DNA from: TMP-86 sp964247385
GTDB lineage: Bacteria; Pseudomonadota; Gammaproteobacteria; Steroidobacterales; Steroidobacteraceae
Length of the DNA: 64,000 bases
Reading direction: 5' to 3'
NCBI GenBank assembly: GCA_964247385.1
Contig: CAXTUB010000001.1
Location: 186,001 to 250,000 of the forward strand
The notes beneath the pieces are model-generated. The model saw only the letters and a list, made by a program, of their open reading frames with translations. It was not told where the DNA came from and made no database searches. The position numbers and the translations under genes were made by a program. Positions 45,501 to 52,782 of this stretch are shown piece by piece (the first letter of the stretch is position 1; every line of letters starts with the position of its first letter).

Positions 45501-46093
45501 CGCACGTCTTGCAGGCGCTCGAGATTTTCACGGGTGTGCGCGATCCGCGACTCGGTTTCCCTCCGCCGTTCCTTGTAGCGCGAAATTCCGGCGGCTTCCT
45601 CGAGAAAGGCGCGCAACTCATCGGGTTTCGCATCGATGATGCGCGAGATCATGCCCTGCTCGATGATGGCGTAGCTGCGCGATCCGAGACCGGTCCCGAG
45701 GAAGAGCTGAGTAATGTCTTTGCGGCGAACCTTGGCGCCATTGATGTAATAGTCCGAGGTACCGTCGCGGCTTACACTGCGGCGCAGTGCAATCTCGCGG
45801 TAGCTCGCGTATTCGCCGCCGAGCTTGCCCTCGGCATTGTCGAAGATCAGCTCGACCGACGCAGCACCCAACGGCTTGCGCGAACCCGAGCCGTTGAAAA
45901 TGACGTCAGCCATGGAATCGCCACGCAAATGTTTGGCTGAGATTTCTCCCATGACCCAGCGAACGGCGTCGATGATGTTCGATTTTCCGCAACCGTTGGG
46001 GCCAACGACGCCGACCAAATTGCTCGGAAACTGCACATGCGTCGGATCGACAAAGGACTTGAAACCGGCAATCTTGAGTTTGGTCAGCCGCAA
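42581..46093 (-). CDS. smc: Chromosome partition protein SMC
   Basis: A 1170-residue ATPase of the SMC-ScpAB condensin. Walker A GPNGCGKSN is near residue 32, two long coiled coils flank a hinge (about 500-650), and the C-terminal signature LSGGEKALTAVALVF and Walker B CLLDEVDAPLDENN close the head. I place the start at TTG 46093 (LRLTKLKIAGFKSF) because AAGGAG stands 8 bases before it and homology begins there; an upstream ATG at 46150 adds 19 unlike residues. It precedes zipA. Confidence 0.96.
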   Translation of the reverse strand: MRLTKLKIAGFKSFVDPTHVQFPSNLVGVVGPNGCGKSNIIDAVRWVMGEISAKHLRGDSMADVIFNGSGSRKPLGAASVELIFDNAEGKLGGEYASYREIALRRSVSRDGTSDYYINGAKVRRKDITQLFLGTGLGSRSYAIIEQGMISRIIDAKPDELRAFLEEAAGISRYKERRRETESRIAHTRENLERLQDVREEVDKQIRHLQKQAAAARRYADLQEEARKLHAEILLQRLNLLSVEMSAASTAVNACQLELDARLAELRQAERDIERLRVEQAARAEALSLSQGRFYDAGAAVSGAEQEISHARELRQRHEEGVQQSEAQLAQLDEHEMRDRSSLAQLNAGMEALTPQLNRANLEEARWREAQDSSEAALVQWQAHADAHTLALARTAGEMQVEAARIEQLEMQRARLEAQHEQMGAELLTLQAHGAHDELHALITDEAERSRRAAAAAQELERVTAGIVDQRNDERAASSRLELTRTRWQAARSELIANETLQAAALGSSGGAERWIAEHQLAQRPRIAQQLRVEKGWERAVETVLGPYLEAVCVDDLDAAETGLATFDAGYLTLVTPQPESAHLDVDALGVASLAQKVHNSAAVDALLAPIGAVDSLSMALGRRRSLPAGFSLVTRDGVWVGRNWLRISRGHDPHEGMIEREEALRMARAQTSDLANELARQEADLLEVRSELERLEERRDTLQFQVNDAHRAHVEVRARLENRQIQIQESARRIESMQAQRRAHEEDLRLTRDQLESARQKLSTSGGESRTLENAGSALETQRESLRAAHAENRSHAHTAQVAARDLAVQLEAKRSSHAALLTTLERGAQQRESLTERRRDALQAIENGARALLELQDAVNSALARRLAAEEDLRSQRAAADAAEADLRARDSERMSVEHAVERWRNEAQQAHLMAQQARLRHEGIDEQIQATGFDRAQLTADLPADAQLEPWEQRLLQTRERIERLGPVNLAAIDEFKSQSERKEYLDRQNQDLTEALELLESAMRKIDRETRSRFQETFERVNLGLRQKFPRLFGGGDAYLELAGEDTLAAGVSIMARPPGKRNSSISQLSGGEKALTAVALVFSIFELNPAPFCLLDEVDAPLDENNVGRFCDIVREMAKRVQFIFITHNKSTMETASQLIGVTMNEPGVSRLVAVDVDEAVRLAAS

Positions 46094-46249
46094 CTCAAAG
46101 GCTCCTTCCGATGCTCCATGGGCGTGCCAAGCCGCGCTGCTGCCGCTCAATGTGTAGTGCGAACGTCATCGATGACTCCACGGCGAAAAATTCGCGCAGC
46201 GCGGCTAGTGTAAAGTAACCGCCGGTTTCGTAAACCCCTCGAGCGAGTC

Positions 46250-46654
46250 TTGACGCCTGCGCAAATCATCCTTGAAACGTTCGCAAACCCCGCGGCGGAT
46301 CGCGATTACCTCATTCGCATGCGGCTGCCGGAGTTCACCTGCTTGTGCCCGAAAACGGGCCAGCCCGATTTCGCGACGTTGCTGCTCGAGTACGTGCCGG
46401 ATAAGAAGTGTCTCGAGCTCAAGGCGCTGAAGCTCTACATCTGGTCGTTTCGCGACCGCGGCGCATTTCATGAAGCCGTGACCAATGAGATTCATGCCGC
46501 GATGGTGGCGGCGACCGACGCGCGTTTCCTGAGTTTGCGCGCACGATTCAATGTGCGCGGCGGAATCTACACGGAAATTCTGGCGCAGCATCGTCAGCCG
46601 GGTTGGACGCCGGCCGAGCCGCTCGAGATCTCCGCGCCGCGCCGGCGGTCCTGA
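46250..46654 (+). CDS. queF: NADPH-dependent 7-cyano-7-deazaguanine reductase (QueF, type I)
   Basis: A 134-residue short-form QueF that reduces preQ0 to preQ1 for queuosine in tRNA. It has FTCLCPKTGQPDF with the catalytic Cys, LELKALKLYIWSFRDRGAFHE and FNVRGGIYTEI. The only start codon between the upstream in-frame stop (46211) and the homology is TTG at 46250. It is divergent from smc and precedes dksA. Confidence 0.95.
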   Translation: MTPAQIILETFANPAADRDYLIRMRLPEFTCLCPKTGQPDFATLLLEYVPDKKCLELKALKLYIWSFRDRGAFHEAVTNEIHAAMVAATDARFLSLRARFNVRGGIYTEILAQHRQPGWTPAEPLEISAPRRRS

Positions 46655-46698
46655 AATCCCACGAGTCGGCGTGCTCTGTACAGACGGGGCATGGTGAG

Positions 46699-46704
46699 TA
46701 TAAT
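46699..46704 (+). promoter_or_regulatory. Candidate -10 box (TATAAT) for dksA
   Basis: A perfect TATAAT lies 33 bases before the dksA ATG, with a poor -35. G/C-rich bases follow it (cgcgcg), the discriminator type often seen in stringently controlled promoters. Confidence 0.4.
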
Positions 46705-46736
46705 CGCGCGCTCTTTCACGACTGCAGGGGCGGTTC

Positions 46737-47489
46737 ATGGCTGCAAAAAAGCCCGTTAAAGCGCCGAAAAGAGCGGCGCGCGCTGTTGCTCGTAAGCCCG
46801 CGCCTACGCGCGCGGCGAAGCCGTCTCGTTCATCCGCCGCGCCCGCCAAGCCCAAGGCGAAACCTGCGGCAAAGGCCGCGGCTCGTCCCGCGAAGCCGCA
46901 GGCCAAGCTCGCACCGGCCAAGCCTCATCCGCTCGAAAGCGTGAAGTCACGCGGCACCCATGACGCGCCGGCTTTCGACCCCATGTCGAACGTGAAGCCA
47001 GATCCTGCTTCCGAGGAGGATTTCGACGGCGAGAGCGCATCGAATTCGAGCTTGTTGGCCGGGCCGCGCAACGTCAAGCCTTACGTCTCGAAACGCGGCG
47101 AGCAGTACATGAACAAGGAGCAGCTCGATCATTTCGGGCGCATCTTGCAGACGTGGAAGCGAGATCTCATGGTCGAGGTCGATCGCACCGTATTGCACAT
47201 GAAAGACGAAGCAGCGAATTTTCCCGATCCCAACGACCGCGCCACACAGGAAGAGGAATTCAGCTTGGAGCTGCGCACACGGGATCGCGAACGCAAGCTG
47301 ATTCGCAAGATCGATGAGGCGCTGAAGCGCATCGAAGACGGCAGCTACGGCTATTGTCTGGAGACGGGTGAGGAGATCGGCATCAAGCGGCTCGAGGCCC
47401 GTCCGGTGGCCACCTTATCCGTCGAAGCGCAGGAGCGGCGCGAACGCCGCGAAAAGCAGTACGGCGACCGAGACGACCGATACCGGTAG
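46737..47489 (+). CDS. dksA: RNA polymerase-binding transcription factor DksA, Zn-less, with long basic N-terminal extension
   Basis: 250 residues. Residues 1-65 are Lys/Ala/Pro-rich and 66-108 acidic; the DksA core begins near 110. The coiled-coil tip keeps D164, D167 and A169 (NFPDPNDRA), which act in the secondary channel with ppGpp. The zinc-finger positions are C207, T210, S228 and A231, so three of four Cys are lost, as in zinc-independent DksA2-like proteins. gluQ follows, the conserved partner order. The basic head resembles low-complexity tails and may bind nucleic acid (inference). Confidence 0.95.
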   Translation: MAAKKPVKAPKRAARAVARKPAPTRAAKPSRSSAAPAKPKAKPAAKAAARPAKPQAKLAPAKPHPLESVKSRGTHDAPAFDPMSNVKPDPASEEDFDGESASNSSLLAGPRNVKPYVSKRGEQYMNKEQLDHFGRILQTWKRDLMVEVDRTVLHMKDEAANFPDPNDRATQEEEFSLELRTRDRERKLIRKIDEALKRIEDGSYGYCLETGEEIGIKRLEARPVATLSVEAQERRERREKQYGDRDDRYR

Positions 47490-47526
47490 AAATCCTTCGT
47501 GTGTGGCCCGCAGCAAACGCGAGGCT

Positions 47527-48447
47527 ATGCGCAAAACCTATGTCGGCCGTTTCGCGCCGTCTCCGAATGGCGAGTTGCATTTGGGCTCGCTGTTCACGGC
47601 GGCCGCAAGTTTTCTCGATGCGCGCGCGCAGGGCGGTGCATGGCGCTTGCGCATCGATGATGTTGATCGAGCGCGCAATGTTGCGGGCGCAAGCCTTCGA
47701 ATCATCCAATGCTTGGAGAATTTCGGATTCGAATGGGACGGCCCCGTCATTTATCAATCGCAATACCTGCCGAGCTACTGTGATGCGCTGCAGACCCTGC
47801 GTGCCAGCGGCGACGTCTATCCATGCACGTGCAGCCGGCGCGACTTGCGAGATGAGACCCGCTACCCCGGCACGTGCCGTCATCTTCATCGAGATGAGGT
47901 TGAAATAGACGCAAGCGGCGCCGCAGCCTTGCGTTATCGCGCACCCGAAGCGACTGTGAGCTTCGATGATCGGGTTCAGGGGCGATTCACACAGAATGTC
48001 GCGCACTCGTTCGGCGATTTCCTGATCGAGCGAAAGGATGGCATTCCCTCATACGCGCTCTGCGTCGTCGTGGACGACGCGCGCGATGGCGTTACGGATG
48101 TGGTGCGCGGCGCGGATCTTCTCGAGCGCACGCCAAGGCAAGTGGTCTTGCAGCGTGCCCTGGGCATTGCCACTCCAACCTATGCGCATGTCCCTGCGCT
48201 CACCGAACCGGGAGGCTCAAAGCTTTCCAAGTCGCGCCGCTCGGTGGGCGTGGGGCATGCGCCGACGCAAATCCTGACACAGGTGTTCGCACTTCTCGGC
48301 CTCGCTCCGCCGGCCAGTCTCGGCGCTGAAAGCATGCCCGAGTGTTGGAATTGGGCTAAGCGGCACTGGAATATGCGTTGCGTTCCCGCCGTCGCGCACC
48401 TAGCCTTAAGCCACGCCGTCACGGCAGCGCCGGACGCGAGTTGCTAG
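47527..48447 (+). CDS. gluQ: Glutamyl-Q tRNA(Asp) synthetase
   Basis: A 306-residue truncated GluRS-like enzyme that glutamylates queuosine in tRNA-Asp. It has GRFAPSPNGELHLGS (HIGH-like), a zinc site CTCSRRD...YPGTCRH, and KLSKS in place of KMSKS. There is no anticodon-binding domain. ATG at 47527; GTG at 47500 is less likely. The pairing with queF a kilobase upstream fits queuosine metabolism. Confidence 0.94.
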   Translation: MRKTYVGRFAPSPNGELHLGSLFTAAASFLDARAQGGAWRLRIDDVDRARNVAGASLRIIQCLENFGFEWDGPVIYQSQYLPSYCDALQTLRASGDVYPCTCSRRDLRDETRYPGTCRHLHRDEVEIDASGAAALRYRAPEATVSFDDRVQGRFTQNVAHSFGDFLIERKDGIPSYALCVVVDDARDGVTDVVRGADLLERTPRQVVLQRALGIATPTYAHVPALTEPGGSKLSKSRRSVGVGHAPTQILTQVFALLGLAPPASLGAESMPECWNWAKRHWNMRCVPAVAHLALSHAVTAAPDASC

Positions 48448-48612
48448 GGCGAACACTCCACGGCGCGATGCCTACCGCGAACGAATTTGCGTCCGCGCCC
48501 GCAAGGAGTATTCTTTTGCATCGAGCGGCCTGTGGCGTAAGGCCCGGTGTGGGAGAAAACAGGAAACTCGCGAGCGACGAGGCTCGAGTGTTTCTCAGAA
48601 TCGAGGGGCGAC

Positions 48613-48975
48613 ATGAGCGAACCGCGAGTCATCAAGAAATACCCGAATCGAAGGCTGTATGACACGGCCGAGAGCCGCTACATCACACTGAACGACGTGA
48701 AACGGCTGGTGCATGAGGGCATCGGTTTCATCGTCATCGATCGCAAGGATGATACGGACATCACGCGCAATATCTTGTTGCAAGTCATTGCCGATGAAGA
48801 GGGCCAGGGCTCACCCGTTCTGAGCTGTGAGTTCTTGACGCGCGTCATACGCACCTACAACGGCTCGCCTCATGAGCAAATCCGCGGCCATCTCGAAGAG
48901 AGCATGCGCTCGTTCGTGCCCGAGCCCGTGAATAGCGAAGCGGCGCGGCGCCTGGCTTCGCGCCCGCTCCCTTAG
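48613..48975 (+). CDS. phaR: PhaR-like polyhydroxyalkanoate regulator (PHB/PHA accumulation domain)
   Basis: A 120-residue protein with the N-terminal DNA-binding PHB/PHA regulator domain (VIKKYPNRRLYDTAESRYITLNDVKRLV) and part of the accumulation domain (QVIADEEGQGSPVLS). Family members repress phasin genes and bind PHB granules. This version is shorter than the usual 180 or so residues. No pha genes are in the window. GAGGGG precedes the ATG. It overlaps the pnp stop by 4 bases. Confidence 0.88.
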   Translation: MSEPRVIKKYPNRRLYDTAESRYITLNDVKRLVHEGIGFIVIDRKDDTDITRNILLQVIADEEGQGSPVLSCEFLTRVIRTYNGSPHEQIRGHLEESMRSFVPEPVNSEAARRLASRPLP

Positions 48976-51059
48976 GCTGCGTCGACGTTGCGCATGGAAA
49001 GTCGTACGCGGCCCTGGCGATCGACTTCCAGCACTTTGACCCGTACCACATCGCCCTCCTTGAGCTTGTCGCCGACTCGCTCGACGCGCTCTTCGGAAAT
49101 TTGCGAAATGTGCACCAAGCCATCTCGGCCGGGAAGGATGGTCACGAACGCGCCGAAGTCCATGAGTCGCGCGACCTTGCCTTCGTAGATCCGGCCCACT
49201 TCCACGTCTGCCGTAATGAGCTCGATGCGCCGCTGCGCTTCGCGCCCCGCTGCGCCCTGCACCGAAGCAATCTTGACCGTGCCGTCGTTCTCGATATCGA
49301 TGGAGGTGCCGGTCTCTTCGGTGATCTGACGGATTACTGCACCGCCTTTGCCGATGACATCGCGAATCTTCTCCGGATCGATTTTCAACGTGATGATGGT
49401 CGGGGCCCACTCGGACATGTTCTCGCGCGGTCTGGCGAGCGCCTTGTTCATCTCATCCAAGATGTGCAGGCGGCCCTCGCGCGCCTGATCCAGCGCGACC
49501 TTCATGATCTCGCGCGTAATGCTGGTGATCTTGATATCCATCTGCAAGGCGGTAATGCCGGATTGGGTGCCGGCCACCTTGAAATCCATGTCGCCCAGAT
49601 GATCCTCGTCGCCGAGAATGTCGGTGAGGACCTGAAAACGATCACCTTCCTTGACCAAGCCCATCGCGACGCCCGCCACGGGCTGTTTCAATGGAACGCC
49701 GGCGTCCATGAGCGCAAGGCTCGTGCCGCACACCGTAGCCATGGAGCTCGAGCCGTTCGATTCAAGAATTTCCGACACCACGCGAATGACGTACGGAAAC
49801 TTTTCCATGCCGGGCATGACGGCCTTGACGCCGCGCTTGGCGAGATTGCCATGACCGATCTCTCGCCGCTTGGGCGAGCCCACGAGGCCCGTCTCTCCCA
49901 CGCTGAATGGCGGGAAGTTGTAATGCAACATGAAAGGATCTTTGCGCTCACCCGTCAAGCCGTCGATGATCTGAGCATCGCGTCCCGTGCCGAGCGTGGT
50001 GACCACCAGCGCTTGGGTCTCGCCGCGTGTAAACAGAGCCGACCCGTGAGTTCGCGGCAAAACACCCGTACGGATCTGAATGGGCCGCACGGTCTTGTGG
50101 TCGCGGCCGTCGATTCGCGGCTGCCCGGCCAGGATGCGCTCACGCACCAAGCGATATTCGAGATCGAAGAACGCCGCGCTCACCTGCTCGGGCGTGAATT
50201 GCGGCGTGACGCCGCCGCTCAAACGCTCGAGCGCCTGCTGCTTGATCTCACCAATCCGCGCATGACGCGCCTGTTTATCCGTCACCGCATACGCTCCGAT
50301 GAGCTCACGGTTCGATTGCGAATGCAGCGCATCTTTCAACGCATCCTGCGCGGTAGCCGAGGCCAACTGCCAACCCGGCTTGCCGGCCGCGGCCACGAGC
50401 TCGCGGATACTGCGAATGGCAATCTGCAGCTTTTCATGGCCGAACATGACGGCGTTCAGCATCACGTCTTCGGGCAGGCAATTCGCCTCCGACTCGACCA
50501 TGAGAACGCCTTCTTCCGTACCGGCGACTACCAGGTCGAGATCCGACCGCGCGAGGTGCGTCGCAGTGGGGTTCAAGACGAATTGCTTATCGATGTATCC
50601 GACGCGCGCGGCGCCGATCGGCCCCATGAAAGGCAAGCCGGAGATCGCAAGCGCCGCCGAAGCGCCCAACATGGCGGGGACATCCGGGTCCACCTCGGTG
50701 TTCACCGAGAGCACCGTCGCAACGACTTGCACGTCGTTGGTAAAGCCTTCCGGAAACAGCGGCCGAATGGGGCGATCGATGAGCCTCGAGGTGAGCGTCT
50801 CTTTTTCGGTGGGACGCCCCTCGCGCTTGAAAAAGCCTCCAGGAATTCTGCCGGCGGCGTATGATTTTTCCTGATAGTTCACGGTCAGCGGAAAAAAATC
50901 CCGCCCCGGCGTAGCCGCGCGTTTCCCGACTGCGGTGACCAGCACGACCGTCTCGCCCATGGTCACCACGACGGCACCATCGGCCTGACGCGCCACTTCA
51001 CCCGTCTCGAGCACGACTTCGTGCTCGCCAAAATTGAATGTTTTTCTGACAGCAGTCAC
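48972..51059 (-). CDS. pnp: Polyribonucleotide nucleotidyltransferase (PNPase)
   Basis: A 695-residue 3'-5' exoribonuclease. Two RNase PH domains (about 1-220 and 310-540, the latter with phosphate-binding GSSSMATVCG) are followed by KH (about 555-612, with IGKGGAVIRQI) and S1 (about 620-690). Acts in RNA decay, often with RNase E. GTG start. It follows rpsO by 60 bases. The gap is rich in GC hairpins, a typical RNase III target region in this operon. Confidence 0.97.
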   Translation of the reverse strand: MTAVRKTFNFGEHEVVLETGEVARQADGAVVVTMGETVVLVTAVGKRAATPGRDFFPLTVNYQEKSYAAGRIPGGFFKREGRPTEKETLTSRLIDRPIRPLFPEGFTNDVQVVATVLSVNTEVDPDVPAMLGASAALAISGLPFMGPIGAARVGYIDKQFVLNPTATHLARSDLDLVVAGTEEGVLMVESEANCLPEDVMLNAVMFGHEKLQIAIRSIRELVAAAGKPGWQLASATAQDALKDALHSQSNRELIGAYAVTDKQARHARIGEIKQQALERLSGGVTPQFTPEQVSAAFFDLEYRLVRERILAGQPRIDGRDHKTVRPIQIRTGVLPRTHGSALFTRGETQALVVTTLGTGRDAQIIDGLTGERKDPFMLHYNFPPFSVGETGLVGSPKRREIGHGNLAKRGVKAVMPGMEKFPYVIRVVSEILESNGSSSMATVCGTSLALMDAGVPLKQPVAGVAMGLVKEGDRFQVLTDILGDEDHLGDMDFKVAGTQSGITALQMDIKITSITREIMKVALDQAREGRLHILDEMNKALARPRENMSEWAPTIITLKIDPEKIRDVIGKGGAVIRQITEETGTSIDIENDGTVKIASVQGAAGREAQRRIELITADVEVGRIYEGKVARLMDFGAFVTILPGRDGLVHISQISEERVERVGDKLKEGDVVRVKVLEVDRQGRVRLSMRNVDAA

Positions 51060-51119
51060 GCAGCTACCCCTTGATTTTCATTGCAGATGCGCAGCGCATA
51101 GCGCGCTTCGCAGCGCCGA

Positions 51120-51389
51120 TTAACGGCGTAATCCCAGTCGCTCGACGACTTGGGTGTACTTCTCAGGTGTAGTGCTCTTGAGATAATCGAGAAGCTTGCG
51201 GCGCTGATTCACCATCTTCAGAAGACCGCGGCGCGAAGCGTGATCGGACTTGTGTGCGGAAAAATGCACGCCCAGGCCATTGATGCGCTCGGAAAGCAAA
51301 GCGATTTGCACTTCCGGTGAACCCGTGTCGTTGGCGGTGCGCCTGAATTTTCCAACAACGGCCGACTTCTGCTCGCGATTCAATGGCAT
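51120..51389 (-). CDS. rpsO: 30S ribosomal protein S15
   Basis: An 89-residue protein with four helices, starting MPLNREQKSAVVGKFRR and including DTGSPEVQIALLSERI and HKSDHASRRGLLKMV. S15 binds the 16S rRNA central domain and regulates its own mRNA. Conserved truB-rpsO-pnp order. Confidence 0.98.
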   Translation of the reverse strand: MPLNREQKSAVVGKFRRTANDTGSPEVQIALLSERINGLGVHFSAHKSDHASRRGLLKMVNQRRKLLDYLKSTTPEKYTQVVERLGLRR

Positions 51390-51458
51390 TAACTCAAACC
51401 TCAACAATCACTTAGACCTTTTTGAAGGCGCGCATTGTACGCGCGCGCCGATCTTGCC

Positions 51459-52376
51459 TCAAGCACGAAACGCGTGCGCTGAAATCATCCGGCGCGCATG
51501 GATCTCGCCGCTCGGGCTCACGAAACCCAGCCCGATGAATTGTGGGCCCGGCGCATAGAGCCGCGCTCGCTTGATCGCGCCGTGGAGCTCAGGCCAAGTC
51601 GTCGCAGGCAGCACTTCGCGGCCCATGGACAATGCGAGAGCCTCCGGCGCAGTCAAATAGATGGCCGGGCATGAAGCCAGCGCCGAATCCATGGGCAAGA
51701 GATATTCCATGCGCGCCGGCAGCGAAGCGGAGTCGAGCCGGCTCAACGAGACGGCTTGGCGTTCGTCGAAAGAACCGACCGCCACGCGCCGCAGCGCGCC
51801 TACGTGGCCGATGGTGCCCAGCGCACGCGCGATGTCCTCAGCGAGTACCCGGACATAAGTTCCCTTTGACACACGCGTTTCCACCGTGAGGCGGGGAGTC
51901 CGCCACTCGATCAATTCGAGTGCGTGCACCGTGATGGTCCGAGCAACTCTGTCTCGTTGTTGACCCTTGCGCGCCAGCACATATAAAGGGGTGCCGTCCT
52001 GCTTGACTGCCGAATGCATGGGAGGGGCCTGGTCGAGGACACGCGGAAATCGCTCGAGCACTCCGGCGATATGGTCGCGGCTCAGATAGGGCACCGCGAC
52101 GCTTTCCACGACCTCGGTTTCGAGATCGCCGCTGGCCGTGCGCGCTCCCAGGCGAATCTCCACGCGATAGGTCTTCGCACCCAGCAGAAGATCGCCCGCA
52201 AATTTAGTCGCCTCCCCCAGGCACACGGGAAGGAGCCCGGTGGCGAGCGGATCGAGCGTACCCATGTGGCCCGCCTTGCGCATGCCGAACAGCTGCTTCA
52301 CACGCGCTACCGCCGAAGCCGAGGTCAGGCCAAGCGGTTTATCGAGAAGCAATATGCCATGCACACCGGGCAACAT
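51459..52376 (-). CDS. truB: tRNA pseudouridine(55) synthase
   Basis: A 305-residue enzyme making pseudouridine at U55 of tRNA. Catalytic Asp is in HMGTLDPLATGLLP (about residues 37-50); RVSKGTYVRVLAEDI and a C-terminal PUA domain (about 245-300) are visible. It follows rbfA by 27 bases. Confidence 0.97.
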   Translation of the reverse strand: MLPGVHGILLLDKPLGLTSASAVARVKQLFGMRKAGHMGTLDPLATGLLPVCLGEATKFAGDLLLGAKTYRVEIRLGARTASGDLETEVVESVAVPYLSRDHIAGVLERFPRVLDQAPPMHSAVKQDGTPLYVLARKGQQRDRVARTITVHALELIEWRTPRLTVETRVSKGTYVRVLAEDIARALGTIGHVGALRRVAVGSFDERQAVSLSRLDSASLPARMEYLLPMDSALASCPAIYLTAPEALALSMGREVLPATTWPELHGAIKRARLYAPGPQFIGLGFVSPSGEIHARRMISAHAFRA

Positions 52377-52403
52377 TGACGAGGAGCCGCGTCGTGCGGC
52401 GCG

Positions 52404-52757
52404 CTAACTCGGCTTGGATACCGAATCGATGAGCTTGGTCAGTTCCACGCCGCGCACCAGATTCTGATCTGGGACGAACTCGAGCACCGGCGCGTAGCGC
52501 AATCGTAACGCGCGGCCCACCGCACCCCGCAAAAAGCCGCTCGCCGAACGCAGCGCGTCGAGCACGACCGGATCTTCCTCGTCTTTTCCCAGCACCAGAA
52601 AAAAAACACGCGCGTGGCGCAGATCGGGTGATACATCCACCTCCGTAATGGTGATGTTTCCGATGCGCTCGTCCTTGACGCCACGACGCAAGAGCTCGGC
52701 AAGCTCCCGCTGCACGAGCTCACCGATGCGCTTGTTACGTCCAAATTCTTTGGGCAT
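52404..52757 (-). CDS. rbfA: Ribosome-binding factor A
   Basis: A 117-residue KH-fold factor for 30S maturation and 16S 5' end processing: GRNKRIGELVQRELAELL and DLRHARVFFLVLG. It lies between infB and truB as usual. Confidence 0.96.
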   Translation of the reverse strand: MPKEFGRNKRIGELVQRELAELLRRGVKDERIGNITITEVDVSPDLRHARVFFLVLGKDEEDPVVLDALRSASGFLRGAVGRALRLRYAPVLEFVPDQNLVRGVELTKLIDSVSKPS

Positions 52758-52782
52758 GCGGAAGCAGGCGGCGGCGCAGCGG

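Noticed and set aside
49101..50864. 587-codon open frame antisense to pnp
   Set aside because: It is a shadow of the high-GC codon pattern of pnp; the translation has no recognisable domain and pnp is certain.
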